From positions 1-64,000 of the forward strand of contig DAIQOI010000010.1 of NCBI GenBank assembly GCA_036787955.1: 64,000 nt of DNA, written 5' to 3'. Made by a program: the position numbers and the translations under genes. The stretch is from UBA2336 sp036787955 (GTDB taxonomy: Bacteria; Bacteroidota; Bacteroidia; Cytophagales; Cyclobacteriaceae). Positions 42,833 through 52,481 of this stretch are shown piece by piece. The stretch's first letter is position 1. Every line of letters starts with the position of its first letter. The notes below the pieces were generated by a model. The model was given only the letters and a program-made list of their open reading frames with translations, was not told the origin of the DNA and did no database searches.

Positions 42833-45800
42833 ATGCTTCAATTCATTGCCAAACTTTTCGGGACCAAATCGGAAAAAGACATCCGCCAGATTATGCCGCT
42901 GGTGGAGGAAATAAAAAAAGAAGAACAACTGCTTACCGCACTTTCGAATGATGAATTGCGCGCCAAAACCCGCGAGGTTCAGTCGTTCATAGATAAGGAG
43001 CTGAAACCCATGGATGATCGCATAGCCGCACTGCATAGACAGCTTGCCGATCATCCGGAAATGGATGTTCCGGAAAAGGAGACACTCTTTGATGAAATTG
43101 ACCGGCTGGAAAAGGAGCGCAATAAGGAGCTTGAAAAGGTTCTCATGAAGGCTCTGCCTGGGGCCTTTGCCATCGTGCGCGAAACAGCCCGTCGGTTTGC
43201 CGAAAACGAATACGTGGAGGTAACAGCAACCGATTATGACCGGGAACTGGCAGCCAGGTTTCAGCACATAAAAATAGAAGGCAACAAGGCGCGTTGGTAC
43301 CGGCAGTGGATGGCAGCTGGCAACATGATTACCTGGGACATGGTGCATTACGATGTGCAACTTATCGGGGGCATTGTACTGCACCAGGGCAAAATTGCTG
43401 AGATGGCCACCGGTGAAGGAAAAACACTCGTAGCCACTTTGCCGGCGTTTCTCAACGCCCTGGCACGAAGAGGGGTACACATTGTAACAGTAAATAACTA
43501 CCTGTCGGTACGCGACAGTGAATGGATGGGGCCGCTGTTTCAGTTTCACGGACTGCGGGTGGATTGTATTGATAAGCACGAACCCAATTCAATAGCCCGC
43601 AGAAATGCTTACCTGGCCGACATCACCTACGGCACAAACAACGAGTTTGGCTTCGACTATCTGCGCGATAACATGGCCCGCGATCCGGAAGAACTGGTGC
43701 AACGTGGCCATCATTTTGCCATGGTAGATGAAGTTGATAGCGTACTGATTGACGAAGCCCGAACACCGTTAATAATATCTGGCCCGGTGCCGAAAGGCGA
43801 TCAACATGAGTATTACGAGCTCAAGCCACGCATTCACAAACTGGTTGAAGCCCAGCGAAAACTGGTAAACGATTTTCTGGTAACGGCCAAAAAGCTCATC
43901 AGCGAAGGCAACGAGAAAGAGGGCGGCCTGGCCTTGTTCCGCGCTTACCGTGGCTTGCCGAAAAACAAACCACTCATCAAGTATCTGAGCGAAACAGGCA
44001 TTAAGGCCATTCTGCAAAAGACAGAGAATTTTTATCTGCAGGACAACAAGCGCAATTTACCCGAAGCCGATAAGCCGCTGTACTTTATCATTGATGAGAA
44101 AGACAACTCAGTTGAGCTAACCGAAAAAGGGATCGATTTGATTACACAGGAAGGGGAAGATCCTAAATTTTTCATCCTGCCGGAAATCGGCACAGAGTTA
44201 AGTAAAATTGAACATGACCAATCGCTGAGTGAAGCGGAAAAATTTCAGAAAAAGGAAGAGCTTATCCGCGAATACCAGGTTAAGTCCCAGCGCATCCATT
44301 GCGTGAACCAGTTACTAAAAGCCTACACCTTGTTTGAGCGCGACACAGAATACATCATTGTGGACGGCAAAGTAAAAATTGTAGATGAACAAACGGGTCG
44401 TGTGCTGGAAGGCCGCAGGTACTCCGATGGATTGCACCAGGCCATTGAAGCCAAGGAAAATGTAAAAGTAGAGGACGCCACACAAACTTATGCCACCATT
44501 ACCCTGCAAAACTACTTCCGCATGTACCACAAGCTGGCGGGGATGACGGGAACAGCCGTAACGGAAGCAGCCGAGTTTTGGGATATCTACAAACTGGACG
44601 TGGTTACCATTCCCACCCACAAGCCGGTTATCCGCAAAGACTATGACGACCTGGTGTACAAAACCATGCGCGAGAAATTCAATGCAGTGGTAGATGAAAT
44701 CGTGCGCCTCACCGAGCAAGGCAGACCGGTACTGGTGGGGACTACATCAGTTGAAATATCCGAGCTGGTAAGCCGCATGCTGCAGCTTCGCAAAATCAAA
44801 CATCAGGTGCTGAACGCCAAACACCACCAGCGCGAAGCCGAAATTGTGGCCGAGGCCGGCAAGCCCGGTACCGTAACCATTGCCACCAACATGGCCGGCC
44901 GCGGTACCGACATCAAGCTCACACCTGAATCGCGTGCGGCCGGCGGGCTGGCCATTATTGGCACTGAGCGCCACGAGTCGCGCAGGGTCGATCGGCAGTT
45001 GCGCGGCCGTGCCGGCCGTCAGGGCGACCCGGGTACTTCCCAGTTTTATGTGTCGCTCGAAGATAACCTCATGCGGCTGTTTATGCCCGAACGCATCGCC
45101 CGCATCATGGACCGGCTGGGCCTGAAGGAAGGTGAAGTGATTCAACATCGCATGGTTACCCGCTCTATTGAGCGCGCTCAGAAAAAAGTAGAAGAAAATA
45201 ACTTCGGCATCCGGAAGCGACTGCTGGAATACGACAACGTAATGAACTCGCAGCGCGAAGTAATTTACAGGCGCAGACGCAATGCCTTGTTTGGCGACCG
45301 CCTGGAAATCGACATCCTCACCATGCTGAACGACACCTGCGAAGACATAGCCGGAAACGCCAAAAATGCCAGTGACTACGAAAGCCTGCGGCTCAATGCA
45401 CTAAGCACGCTTGCATTGGATTATGAGATAAGCAAAGAACAGTTTGATACATGGAGCGAACAGCAGATTGCTGCCGATTTGTACAACAAAGCGCTGGAAC
45501 ATTACCACCACAAAAACAAAATGGTGGCCGAAAAGGCACTGCCGGTAATCAAAGATATTTACAAAACTCGGGGGGCTACCATCGAAAATATCCTCGTTCC
45601 TTTTTCAGATGGCAATAAGACCATTGGTGTAGCTGCACCCCTTAAAAAGTGTGTGGAAAGCGGCAATGCCGAACTCATCCGCGCTATGGAAAAAATGGTT
45701 ACACTGGCCATTATCGACCAGTTGTGGAAAGAACACCTGCGCGATATGGACGACCTGAAACAATCGGTACAAACCGCTGTGTATGAACAAAAAGATCCGT

Positions 45801-46180
45801 TGCTGATTTACAAGTTCGAAGGATTTGAATTGTTTAAGCGGCTTATAGGAAAAATCAATGAAGAGACCATTTCCTTCCTGATGAAAGCCGATATACCTGT
45901 GCAGCAGGCCGATGAAGTGCAGGAAGCCCGCGCACAACGAAGACAGCGTTACAATGAACAAAAAGAAGAGTCGCGCTCATTGCTCAGCGGAGGCGCTCAG
46001 CCCGATACCTCGAGGGGACGTCCTGCTGCAGAAAAGGTAATGCCGGCGCGCTCGCAAAAAATTGCCAACCGCAACGACCGGGTATCAGTGCAGTATCCGG
46101 ATGGAAGAATTCTACGTGATGTGAAGTATAAAAAAGTGGAAGATGATATATTGAACAACCGCTGTGTGATCATAGACTGA
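42833..46180 (+). CDS. secA: Preprotein translocase ATPase SecA
   Basis: 1115 aa from the ATG at 42833 (MLQFIAKLFGTKSEKD); a TTG two codons upstream is an alternative. NBD1 has MATGEGKTLVATLPAFLNAL and VDEVDSVLIDEARTPLI; the cross-linking domain and NBD2 follow (GTTSVEISE, ATNMAGRGTDIKL, QLRGRAGRQGDPG). The protein is longer than E. coli SecA (901 aa) because of insertions around residues 330-500, usual in Bacteroidota. The C-terminus (RDVKYKKVEDDILNN) lacks the CxCx8C(H/C) zinc tail that binds SecB in many SecA proteins. The next gene overlaps its stop by one base. Confidence 0.97.
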   Translation: MLQFIAKLFGTKSEKDIRQIMPLVEEIKKEEQLLTALSNDELRAKTREVQSFIDKELKPMDDRIAALHRQLADHPEMDVPEKETLFDEIDRLEKERNKELEKVLMKALPGAFAIVRETARRFAENEYVEVTATDYDRELAARFQHIKIEGNKARWYRQWMAAGNMITWDMVHYDVQLIGGIVLHQGKIAEMATGEGKTLVATLPAFLNALARRGVHIVTVNNYLSVRDSEWMGPLFQFHGLRVDCIDKHEPNSIARRNAYLADITYGTNNEFGFDYLRDNMARDPEELVQRGHHFAMVDEVDSVLIDEARTPLIISGPVPKGDQHEYYELKPRIHKLVEAQRKLVNDFLVTAKKLISEGNEKEGGLALFRAYRGLPKNKPLIKYLSETGIKAILQKTENFYLQDNKRNLPEADKPLYFIIDEKDNSVELTEKGIDLITQEGEDPKFFILPEIGTELSKIEHDQSLSEAEKFQKKEELIREYQVKSQRIHCVNQLLKAYTLFERDTEYIIVDGKVKIVDEQTGRVLEGRRYSDGLHQAIEAKENVKVEDATQTYATITLQNYFRMYHKLAGMTGTAVTEAAEFWDIYKLDVVTIPTHKPVIRKDYDDLVYKTMREKFNAVVDEIVRLTEQGRPVLVGTTSVEISELVSRMLQLRKIKHQVLNAKHHQREAEIVAEAGKPGTVTIATNMAGRGTDIKLTPESRAAGGLAIIGTERHESRRVDRQLRGRAGRQGDPGTSQFYVSLEDNLMRLFMPERIARIMDRLGLKEGEVIQHRMVTRSIERAQKKVEENNFGIRKRLLEYDNVMNSQREVIYRRRRNALFGDRLEIDILTMLNDTCEDIAGNAKNASDYESLRLNALSTLALDYEISKEQFDTWSEQQIAADLYNKALEHYHHKNKMVAEKALPVIKDIYKTRGATIENILVPFSDGNKTIGVAAPLKKCVESGNAELIRAMEKMVTLAIIDQLWKEHLRDMDDLKQSVQTAVYEQKDPLLIYKFEGFELFKRLIGKINEETISFLMKADIPVQQADEVQEARAQRRQRYNEQKEESRSLLSGGAQPDTSRGRPAAEKVMPARSQKIANRNDRVSVQYPDGRILRDVKYKKVEDDILNNRCVIID

Positions 46181-46704
46181 TGCGTTCGATTGCCTCAATA
46201 GGAATTTTTATACTTGCCATTGCCCTGCTCAGCAGGTGCAAACCTGCATCTCAGGCTACCTCATCCCGTCAGCAAGATGCGTACTATGAAGATCTTTCAT
46301 CGCTGCGCCCGCAGATAAACCAGCCACCAGCAGAAGAGCAGAAAGAAAATTCTTCCGATGTAAGAAGTAACGACCGGTATGCAGAGCCCATGTTTACGGT
46401 TAATAAAAAAGTAGATGCCGTACTGGACAGTATTGATCGCTTTCACCTGGCCCGCGGTTATGTGGATGGCTACACCATTCAGGTACATGCCGGTACCAAA
46501 CGCGATGAGGCACTGAACGTGAAGAAAAACATGTTGCTGTACCTGCCCCAATTTGAAGCAGAAATACAATATAGCCAGCCTACTTTTCGGGTAAAAACCG
46601 GGAAATACTTTTCCATATTGGAAGCACAGAAAGATTTTTTAACCATTAGGCGTTACTTCCCGTCTGCTATCCTGGTTCCGGATAAAATTCCAGTTGCCAA
46701 ATGA
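46180..46704 (+). CDS. SPOR-like lipoprotein
   Basis: 174 aa. A lipoprotein-type signal (MRSIASIGIFILAIALLSRC, Cys about residue 20) is followed by a polar linker (about 21-70) and a C-terminal domain (about 95-170) whose GYTIQVHAGTKRDEALNVK and FRVKTGKYFSILEAQ fit a SPOR/RNP-like fold that binds denuded peptidoglycan. The ATG overlaps the secA stop by one base, and its own stop overlaps the amidohydrolase start by 4. The SPOR call is by pattern and moderate. Confidence 0.65.
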   Translation: MRSIASIGIFILAIALLSRCKPASQATSSRQQDAYYEDLSSLRPQINQPPAEEQKENSSDVRSNDRYAEPMFTVNKKVDAVLDSIDRFHLARGYVDGYTIQVHAGTKRDEALNVKKNMLLYLPQFEAEIQYSQPTFRVKTGKYFSILEAQKDFLTIRRYFPSAILVPDKIPVAK

Positions 46705-47888
46705 ATTTGCTGAACGTTATAAAGGAAAAAGCCCGGGCCTATGCACCTGAGGTGGTTCGGCTGCGCAGACACATTCATCAGCATCCGGAGTTGTCCTATC
46801 AGGAATTTAAAACGGCTGAGTTGGTAAGGAGTGAACTGACCAAACTCGGATTACAACCTAAGACCATGGCAACCACCGGCGTGGTGGCAGAGATTCAGGG
46901 CAAAAACCCACAAAAAAAAACCGTTGCCCTGCGTGCCGATATGGACGCATTACCTATTCAGGAACAAAATGATGTTCCTTATAAATCAGTTTATCCGGGT
47001 GTGATGCATGCCTGTGGACACGATGTGCACACCGCATCGCTGCTGGGTACAGCTAAAATTTTAAGCGACCTGCGCAACGAATTTGAAGGAACGGTAAGAC
47101 TTATATTTCAGCCGGGCGAAGAAAAAAATCCGGGTGGGGCATCGCTGCTGATTAAGGAAGGTGCGCTGCAAAATCCTGTGCCTTCCTGCATTATCGGTCA
47201 GCATGTGTTTCCCTTGCTTCCGGCAGGCAAAGCCGGCTTTCGAACAGGTAAGTACATGGCCAGCTCGGACGAAATTTACATTACCGTTGTTGGCAAAGGC
47301 GGGCATGGTGCAGCACCGGAACTCACTGTGGACCCGGTGGTGATTGCGGCACATCTCATAGTTGCCCTGCAGCAGATCGTTAGCCGTAAAGCCTCACCCA
47401 AACAACCCAGCGTACTTACCTTTGGCCGCATAACCGCAGCAGGCTCAACCAATATCATTCCCGATAAAGTTGACATAGCCGGCACCTTCCGAACACTGGA
47501 TGAAACCTGGCGTAAACAGGCGTTGAAGGAAATTGAACGAATGGCAGTGCAACTCACCGAAAGCATGGGCGGCCAATGCCACATCACCATCTCGCATGGG
47601 TATCCCTGCCTTGAAAACAACCCGGAACTCACGAACCGACTGCGCCATGCGGCAGAAGAATACCTGGGTAAGGAGAACGTAACAGAGCTGGAAATGACCA
47701 TGGGCTCTGAAGATTTTGCCTATTATTCCCAGCTCGTACCAGCTACTTTTTACAGGCTTGGTACGCGCAATGAAGCACGTGGCATCTCTTCCTATGTACA
47801 TACACCAACCTTCGACATTGAGGAAGAAGCATTGACAACGGGCACCGGACTGATGGCATGGCTGGCCATCCATGAACTCAGGGTTTGA
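46701..47888 (+). CDS. M20-family amidohydrolase (hippurate/IAA-amino acid hydrolase type)
   Basis: 395 aa. Metal-binding motifs: RADMDALPIQEQ, MHACGHDVHTASLLG, FQPGEEKNPGGA and the C-terminal MGSEDFAYYSQLVP. The domain order (catalytic, dimerisation insert about 190-300, catalytic) is that of M20D amidohydrolases, which remove an N-acyl group from amino acids. No signal peptide, hence cytoplasmic. Translationally coupled to the SPOR-like lipoprotein. The substrate cannot be told from the sequence. Confidence 0.92.
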   Translation: MNLLNVIKEKARAYAPEVVRLRRHIHQHPELSYQEFKTAELVRSELTKLGLQPKTMATTGVVAEIQGKNPQKKTVALRADMDALPIQEQNDVPYKSVYPGVMHACGHDVHTASLLGTAKILSDLRNEFEGTVRLIFQPGEEKNPGGASLLIKEGALQNPVPSCIIGQHVFPLLPAGKAGFRTGKYMASSDEIYITVVGKGGHGAAPELTVDPVVIAAHLIVALQQIVSRKASPKQPSVLTFGRITAAGSTNIIPDKVDIAGTFRTLDETWRKQALKEIERMAVQLTESMGGQCHITISHGYPCLENNPELTNRLRHAAEEYLGKENVTELEMTMGSEDFAYYSQLVPATFYRLGTRNEARGISSYVHTPTFDIEEEALTTGTGLMAWLAIHELRV

Positions 47889-47974
47889 TTTCAACGGTTA
47901 CAACCGTAAATCACCCCTGCCAACAAACTTTGCGTATCTCAGCTTCTTAATATCTTGCGTTTGATCCCTGAAAA

Positions 47975-49567
47975 TTGGAACCTGAACAACCCATACCACA
48001 AACTGTAGCAGCACCCGGAAACCGGATTAAGACCGCTCTCCGGATTATAGCCATATTTCTGTGGTTCATCTTTGCCCTCGACCTAATGGTGTCATCGCTC
48101 AAGGCGTTGGGCGAACCGGCAGCCGAGTTCATTCTGCAGGCCACGTCCAATCCGTTTACCGCCCTGTTTATTGGTTTGCTCTCCACCGCCATGATTCAGA
48201 GCAGTTCAACAACCACCTCCCTGGTGGTGGCATTGGTTGTATCAGGGTCATTGACACTGGAGAATGCTGTTCCGGTCATTATGGGGGCCAACATCGGCAC
48301 TACCATCACCAGCACGCTGGTATCGTTAGGTTTCATCCGCAAGAAGAAAGAATTCCGCAGGGCAGTGGCGGCCGGCACTTATCATGATTTTTTCAATATT
48401 CTTACTGTAGCCGTATTGTTTCCGCTGGAGTATTATTACAACCTCTTATCGCAAACCACGCGGTACATCACCAATCACTTATTGCAATTCATCCCCGTAT
48501 CAACGGAAAACATTTCGGCCGGATCACCGCTCAGTCCGGTAACCGACTGGCTGGTTGGCGTGATACCGGGCTTGATAACACCGGCAATAATTGCCTTTGT
48601 TTTACTCTTTACTTCTATTCTGGTATTCCGGAGATATATTTCGGGACTGCTGCTCACGCAGTCTCCCCAGCGTTTCAGGCGTTTCTTCTTTCAGAATACA
48701 GGTAAAGCTTTTTTGTGGGGGCTCATTACCACTGCTGCCATCCGTTCGAGCACCATTACCACCTCGGTGGCAGTTCCTTTGGTGGCCCAGAAAATTACCA
48801 CATTACGAAAAGCAGCACCTTTTATTCTGGGCGCTAACTTAGGCACAACGATTACGGCCATTATTGCAGCGCTGCTGAACTTCGGCTCTTCCAGTGCCAT
48901 CAGTATTGCGTTGACACACTTTTTGTTCAATTGCGTAGGGATTGTAGTATTCTATCTTATACCGCCTTTGCGCGAAATCCCCTTTTACCTGGCCAACTGG
49001 CTTGGCCGGCTTACACTTCGATACCGCCTGGCCGGGTTTGTTTACCTGCTCACCACTTTCTTTTTCTTCCCCTTTTCTCTTATCTATCTGAATCAGAATC
49101 CTGTTCGGACATCCGAAGCATCGTATGAATCGGTAGATATGCGTACCGGAAAAACCACCGGCAAAAAGATAGTGGTGCGGCAACATCGCAGCAATCTATC
49201 CGGTGAATGGATGGTTTACGACACGCAGAATAATTTACGGCTGGTACCGCTCTTCAGACGTTCAAATACGTTGCTGATAAATGATCAGTTGTGGATTCTG
49301 GGACAGCCAGGTACCTGCTGGACAGGCACCGACAGCCTGGGGAACTACAGTCGGTGTGTGGAAGCTTTCTACCCGTCATGGAAGCTGCCTTCCGGAATTG
49401 TTTTTGATTCAGTATATGTAATCCGGCAGCAAAACATTACAGGCCATGACTCGCTGACCTTGCGGCTTTATATCAGTGCAATATACCCACTGGTTATTCA
49501 GCAGGAACGCCAGCGAAACAGCCGCATCGAGTACAAAGAGCAGGTTACCGGCTTTCGGACAAGGTAG
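47975..49567 (+). CDS. Na/Pi cotransporter family protein
   Basis: 530 aa, starting with TTG at 47975 (no ATG fits before the first helix). About eight or nine membrane helices in two related halves: the first carries STAMIQSSSTTTSLVVALV (QSSS motif), the second TTAAIRSSTITTSVAVPLV, in which the QSSS is altered to RSS. GANIGTTITS and GANLGTTITA are the paired signature. After residue about 375 comes a soluble domain (to 530) not found in all family members. It probably moves phosphate (or a related anion) with sodium. Stands alone. Confidence 0.88.
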   Translation: MEPEQPIPQTVAAPGNRIKTALRIIAIFLWFIFALDLMVSSLKALGEPAAEFILQATSNPFTALFIGLLSTAMIQSSSTTTSLVVALVVSGSLTLENAVPVIMGANIGTTITSTLVSLGFIRKKKEFRRAVAAGTYHDFFNILTVAVLFPLEYYYNLLSQTTRYITNHLLQFIPVSTENISAGSPLSPVTDWLVGVIPGLITPAIIAFVLLFTSILVFRRYISGLLLTQSPQRFRRFFFQNTGKAFLWGLITTAAIRSSTITTSVAVPLVAQKITTLRKAAPFILGANLGTTITAIIAALLNFGSSSAISIALTHFLFNCVGIVVFYLIPPLREIPFYLANWLGRLTLRYRLAGFVYLLTTFFFFPFSLIYLNQNPVRTSEASYESVDMRTGKTTGKKIVVRQHRSNLSGEWMVYDTQNNLRLVPLFRRSNTLLINDQLWILGQPGTCWTGTDSLGNYSRCVEAFYPSWKLPSGIVFDSVYVIRQQNITGHDSLTLRLYISAIYPLVIQQERQRNSRIEYKEQVTGFRTR

Positions 49568-49608
49568 GGCCTGATGTTTTTGGTTATATTGCATTTTTAA
49601 GAAACATT

Positions 49609-49959
49609 ATGTGGAAGGAAACGCTGTTGAAGTGGCTTAAACTGGACGGGCTGGTAAAAAGTTTTACCGGCTATGTAGAAACCCGGTTGGAGTTGCTGAA
49701 ATACGAGATACGCGAGGAGGTAGCATCAGCCATTGCAAAAATTCTGTTGATGCTGGTGGTGCTTGGCTTTGCGGCACTGGCTGTAGTTATAGCGAGCATT
49801 GCTTTATCCTTGAAACTGGCCGAATATTACGGTTATGCTGCGGGCTTTGCATTAACTGCCGGTGGCTATATGCTGGTGCTGCTGTTGCTGATACTTTTCC
49901 GGAAGCCGCTTTCCGGTTATCTTGAACAACGAATCAAGTCGCAGATGCTAAAAAAATAA
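49609..49959 (+). CDS. Small two-helix membrane protein (holin-superfamily III-like)
   Basis: 116 aa. A basic/amphipathic N-terminus (about 1-40: KYEIREEVASAIAKILL) is followed by two hydrophobic helices (about 42-66 and 76-98). This matches the family annotated as phage holin family/competence-type membrane proteins (PF07332-like), common in Bacteroidota chromosomes and not evidence of a phage. It precedes a second small membrane protein by 3 bases, so they are co-transcribed. Function unknown. Confidence 0.6.
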   Translation: MWKETLLKWLKLDGLVKSFTGYVETRLELLKYEIREEVASAIAKILLMLVVLGFAALAVVIASIALSLKLAEYYGYAAGFALTAGGYMLVLLLLILFRKPLSGYLEQRIKSQMLKK

Positions 49960-49962
49960 GTC

Positions 49963-50358
49963 ATGTATTCACCTGTTGATGATCCGAAAAAAATGCGCCT
50001 GCAGCGCAAGGCAGCCGCACAGCGTGAAGAACTGGAAACAGAATTTGAAGAGCTTACCGAACGCACGGAAAAAATTCTGACCAACGCCCTGATTATCGGT
50101 GGTGCGCTGGCACTCACCTACATACTGGTACGCCAGTTAGCCGGGGGAAAAAGCAGAAAAAAACAAAAAGCCAAAGAAGCAGATGCCACAAAAGAGACAG
50201 AGCAGGCAGAAACCGAATCGCCATTGAACAATATTTTAACCCAGGTGGGCACGGTACTGGCCACGCAGGCAACCGTATTTTTACTGAGCCTGGCCAAAGA
50301 GAAACTAACCGCCTATCTGCGTGACTCAGCTAACGCCAAAACGGATGAGCATTCTTAA
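49963..50358 (+). CDS. Small membrane-associated protein of unknown function
   Basis: 131 aa. A charged coiled N-terminus (about 8-35) is followed by a membrane helix (about 44-62: NALIIGGALALTYILVRQL), a Lys/Glu-rich linker and a C-terminal amphipathic segment (about 92-120). I recognise no family. It overlaps the GGGP synthase gene by 14 bases, and follows the two-helix protein by 3, indicating one transcript. Confidence 0.65.
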   Translation: MYSPVDDPKKMRLQRKAAAQREELETEFEELTERTEKILTNALIIGGALALTYILVRQLAGGKSRKKQKAKEADATKETEQAETESPLNNILTQVGTVLATQATVFLLSLAKEKLTAYLRDSANAKTDEHS

Positions 50359-51112
50359 GCAATTGTACGAAATACGGGCAGCAGGCAAAAAGGGAATTGC
50401 TGTGCTGATTGATCCGGATAAAGTTGTGGACACAACCCAACTACGGCACCTGATTAACCTGGCAAGCGAAAACTGTGTGGATTATTTTTTTGTGGGAGGA
50501 AGCCTGATTACCACCGTCAACCTGGGCGATGTAATCAGCCAGATACGTACCCAGGTAAATATACCAGTTGTGCTGTTTCCGGGTAATGCCATCCAGGTTG
50601 ATCCGCAGGCCGATGCCATCTTGTTCCTATCACTTATTTCCGGGCGTAATCCCGAACTTTTGATCGGACAACACGTGGTGGCTGCCCCCATCATCCGTAA
50701 TACATCACTTGAAGTACTTCCTACAGGATACCTGCTGATTGGCTCGGGCCGCACAACATCGGTAGCGTATGTAAGCAACACCATACCTATACCGGAAGAC
50801 AAATATTCACTGGCTGCCTGCACGGCCATGGCCGGCGAAATGCTGGGCCTGAAGCTGATGTACCTGGATGCCGGCAGTGGCGCAGAAACTGAAATCAGCG
50901 GACGCATGATCAGCGCGGTGCGCAAGGCAGTATCGGTGCCCATCATCGTAGGGGGCGGTATCAACACCCCTATCAAGGCACAACAAGCCCTCGAAGCCGG
51001 AGCCGACCTGATTGTGATAGGCAATGCCCTGGAAAAAGATCCGGATATCCTTACCGGAATTGCTACCAAAGTGTACGAATGGAACGAACAGGTAGCAGTA
51101 AAAGGAAAATAG
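50345..51112 (+). CDS. Geranylgeranylglyceryl/heptaprenylglyceryl phosphate synthase
   Basis: 255 aa from the ATG at 50345 (MSILKQLYEIRAAGKKG). TIM-barrel signatures: VLIDPDKV (about 21-28), FVGGSL, YLDAGSGAE and VPIIVGGGINTP, followed by ADLIVIGNALE. The family joins a polyprenyl diphosphate to sn-glycerol-1-phosphate, and bacterial members including those of Flavobacteriia are known. The chain length cannot be told from the sequence. It overlaps the preceding membrane-protein gene by 14 bases and converges on the 51132 gene. Confidence 0.9.
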   Translation: MSILKQLYEIRAAGKKGIAVLIDPDKVVDTTQLRHLINLASENCVDYFFVGGSLITTVNLGDVISQIRTQVNIPVVLFPGNAIQVDPQADAILFLSLISGRNPELLIGQHVVAAPIIRNTSLEVLPTGYLLIGSGRTTSVAYVSNTIPIPEDKYSLAACTAMAGEMLGLKLMYLDAGSGAETEISGRMISAVRKAVSVPIIVGGGINTPIKAQQALEAGADLIVIGNALEKDPDILTGIATKVYEWNEQVAVKGK

Positions 51113-51131
51113 GAATAAACCGGCAACTGGC

Positions 51132-52340
51132 TCACTGCTTCCCTTCAAACTGGCGGTGCAGCGGGGCAAAGCGCTCCAGATCTTCCACAATTTTCCGGTC
51201 GAGTGGCGTGTCCTTAATAATGTTGTAGTTGTCCCAGAATTCCCGGTTGTAGGGTTTGTCCTGATATTGAAGCCCATAGTTGCGCATTTTTTCCGTGGTA
51301 GCAATGCGCTCATTGGTTTTGGAGTGCACTTTGTTAATCAGAAGCTGCTGAAACAATTCTGTTTTAAAGCGCAGCGAGTCGGTTTTCCGATCGTGCCAGT
51401 TAACGTGCGAAGTCATGGTAATGTAGTTCAGAAACATTTTTCCGTCAACTTCGCGGAAATCAATTTCTTTTTTCAGGCCGGCAAATTTGCTGATCAGGTT
51501 GCCGCGCTTCCCGATAATCTCATTCGATGATCCGGTTTCATAGGCCAGATGCACGATAGCATAGGTTTTTTTGTCAATAAAAATCCTGAGCAGGTACTGA
51601 TCGGTATGTGCCACAACGAAAATTTCATGTCCGTTGTAGTATGAGTCAGGCTCTCGTATCATGCTGGCAAACATGGGTTCCCGCGCCTCTATTTGCCTGT
51701 AGCGTATGTTATTATGTAGCAATAAATCTTCCAGCAGATTGTCCTGATCGAAAAAAGTGGTAAACCGGCTTTCATAACCCAGGCTTTTCCGTACTTCAAT
51801 CAATCGAACGCGTTCGCGCAGTTTGTACTTGTTGCGAGGTTCGGCATAATCTTCATCATAAATCTTCACGGCAGCCTCAAGCAGGGATATATAAGAGTCG
51901 GCAACTTTCTTCACATCGCGGTAAAAGCCTTCCAGTAAAAAAGGTTTCATAGGAAAGTTCTGCTCAATTCGGCTTAATGCTATTCGCAGAATATCACCGC
52001 CAGTAAGCGAATCCTTTACCACCACTTCCTGCAGCACAGTGGTATGCTGGTGTAACCGTACCGTAAGCGGGCTTTCAATAGCCCATATGGGCGCTTCGTA
52101 GTTTTCATAACCCATCATGCTGATGACAAGAATATCATTCCGGTACTCGGGGGGCACATGAAAATCAAACTCACCGTTTAAATTGCTGATGGTAGATATG
52201 GTTTTACCTTTTATGCCAATGGAGGCGTAAGGCAAAGGTTCACCGTCAGCAGCATCGGTTATTTTTCCGGTTATGGTAAGTCGCTGTGCCCAGGTGGCAA
52301 CCGAAAAAAACACACAGGCCCAAACAGCAAATTGCTTCAT
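51132..52340 (-). CDS. Exported protein with carboxypeptidase-regulatory-like N-terminus
   Basis: 402 aa. Signal peptide (about 1-19: MKQFAVWACVFFSVATWAQ), then a CarboxypepD_reg-like beta-sandwich (about 20-105) with LTITGKITDAADGEPLPYA and DILVISMMGYENYE, then an alpha/beta domain (about 115-400) with no catalytic motif I can identify. The domain organisation is similar to other Bacteroidota envelope proteins found near TonB systems. It stands alone, divergent from the LytS-type kinase (141-base gap). Confidence 0.75.
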   Translation of the reverse strand: MKQFAVWACVFFSVATWAQRLTITGKITDAADGEPLPYASIGIKGKTISTISNLNGEFDFHVPPEYRNDILVISMMGYENYEAPIWAIESPLTVRLHQHTTVLQEVVVKDSLTGGDILRIALSRIEQNFPMKPFLLEGFYRDVKKVADSYISLLEAAVKIYDEDYAEPRNKYKLRERVRLIEVRKSLGYESRFTTFFDQDNLLEDLLLHNNIRYRQIEAREPMFASMIREPDSYYNGHEIFVVAHTDQYLLRIFIDKKTYAIVHLAYETGSSNEIIGKRGNLISKFAGLKKEIDFREVDGKMFLNYITMTSHVNWHDRKTDSLRFKTELFQQLLINKVHSKTNERIATTEKMRNYGLQYQDKPYNREFWDNYNIIKDTPLDRKIVEDLERFAPLHRQFEGKQ

Positions 52341-52481
52341 GGGGATAAAATTCCGTATTCTGCTTTGCGTTTCAAATGCGAGGTAAGATTATCCGATATT
52401 TCCCCCAATTTGGCGATTAATCGAACCCGTTGAGCGGCTTACTGTTCTTCTGTGTAACTTTAACTTGGAATTTTAACGACT

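Noticed and set aside
42812..43579. 255-codon open frame on the minus strand inside secA
   Set aside because: Fully antisense to the well-conserved secA coding sequence; no family resemblance; explained by codon bias of the sense gene.
49609..49959. Phage holin as a sign of a prophage
   Set aside because: The family is common in Bacteroidota chromosomes and no other phage gene is nearby.
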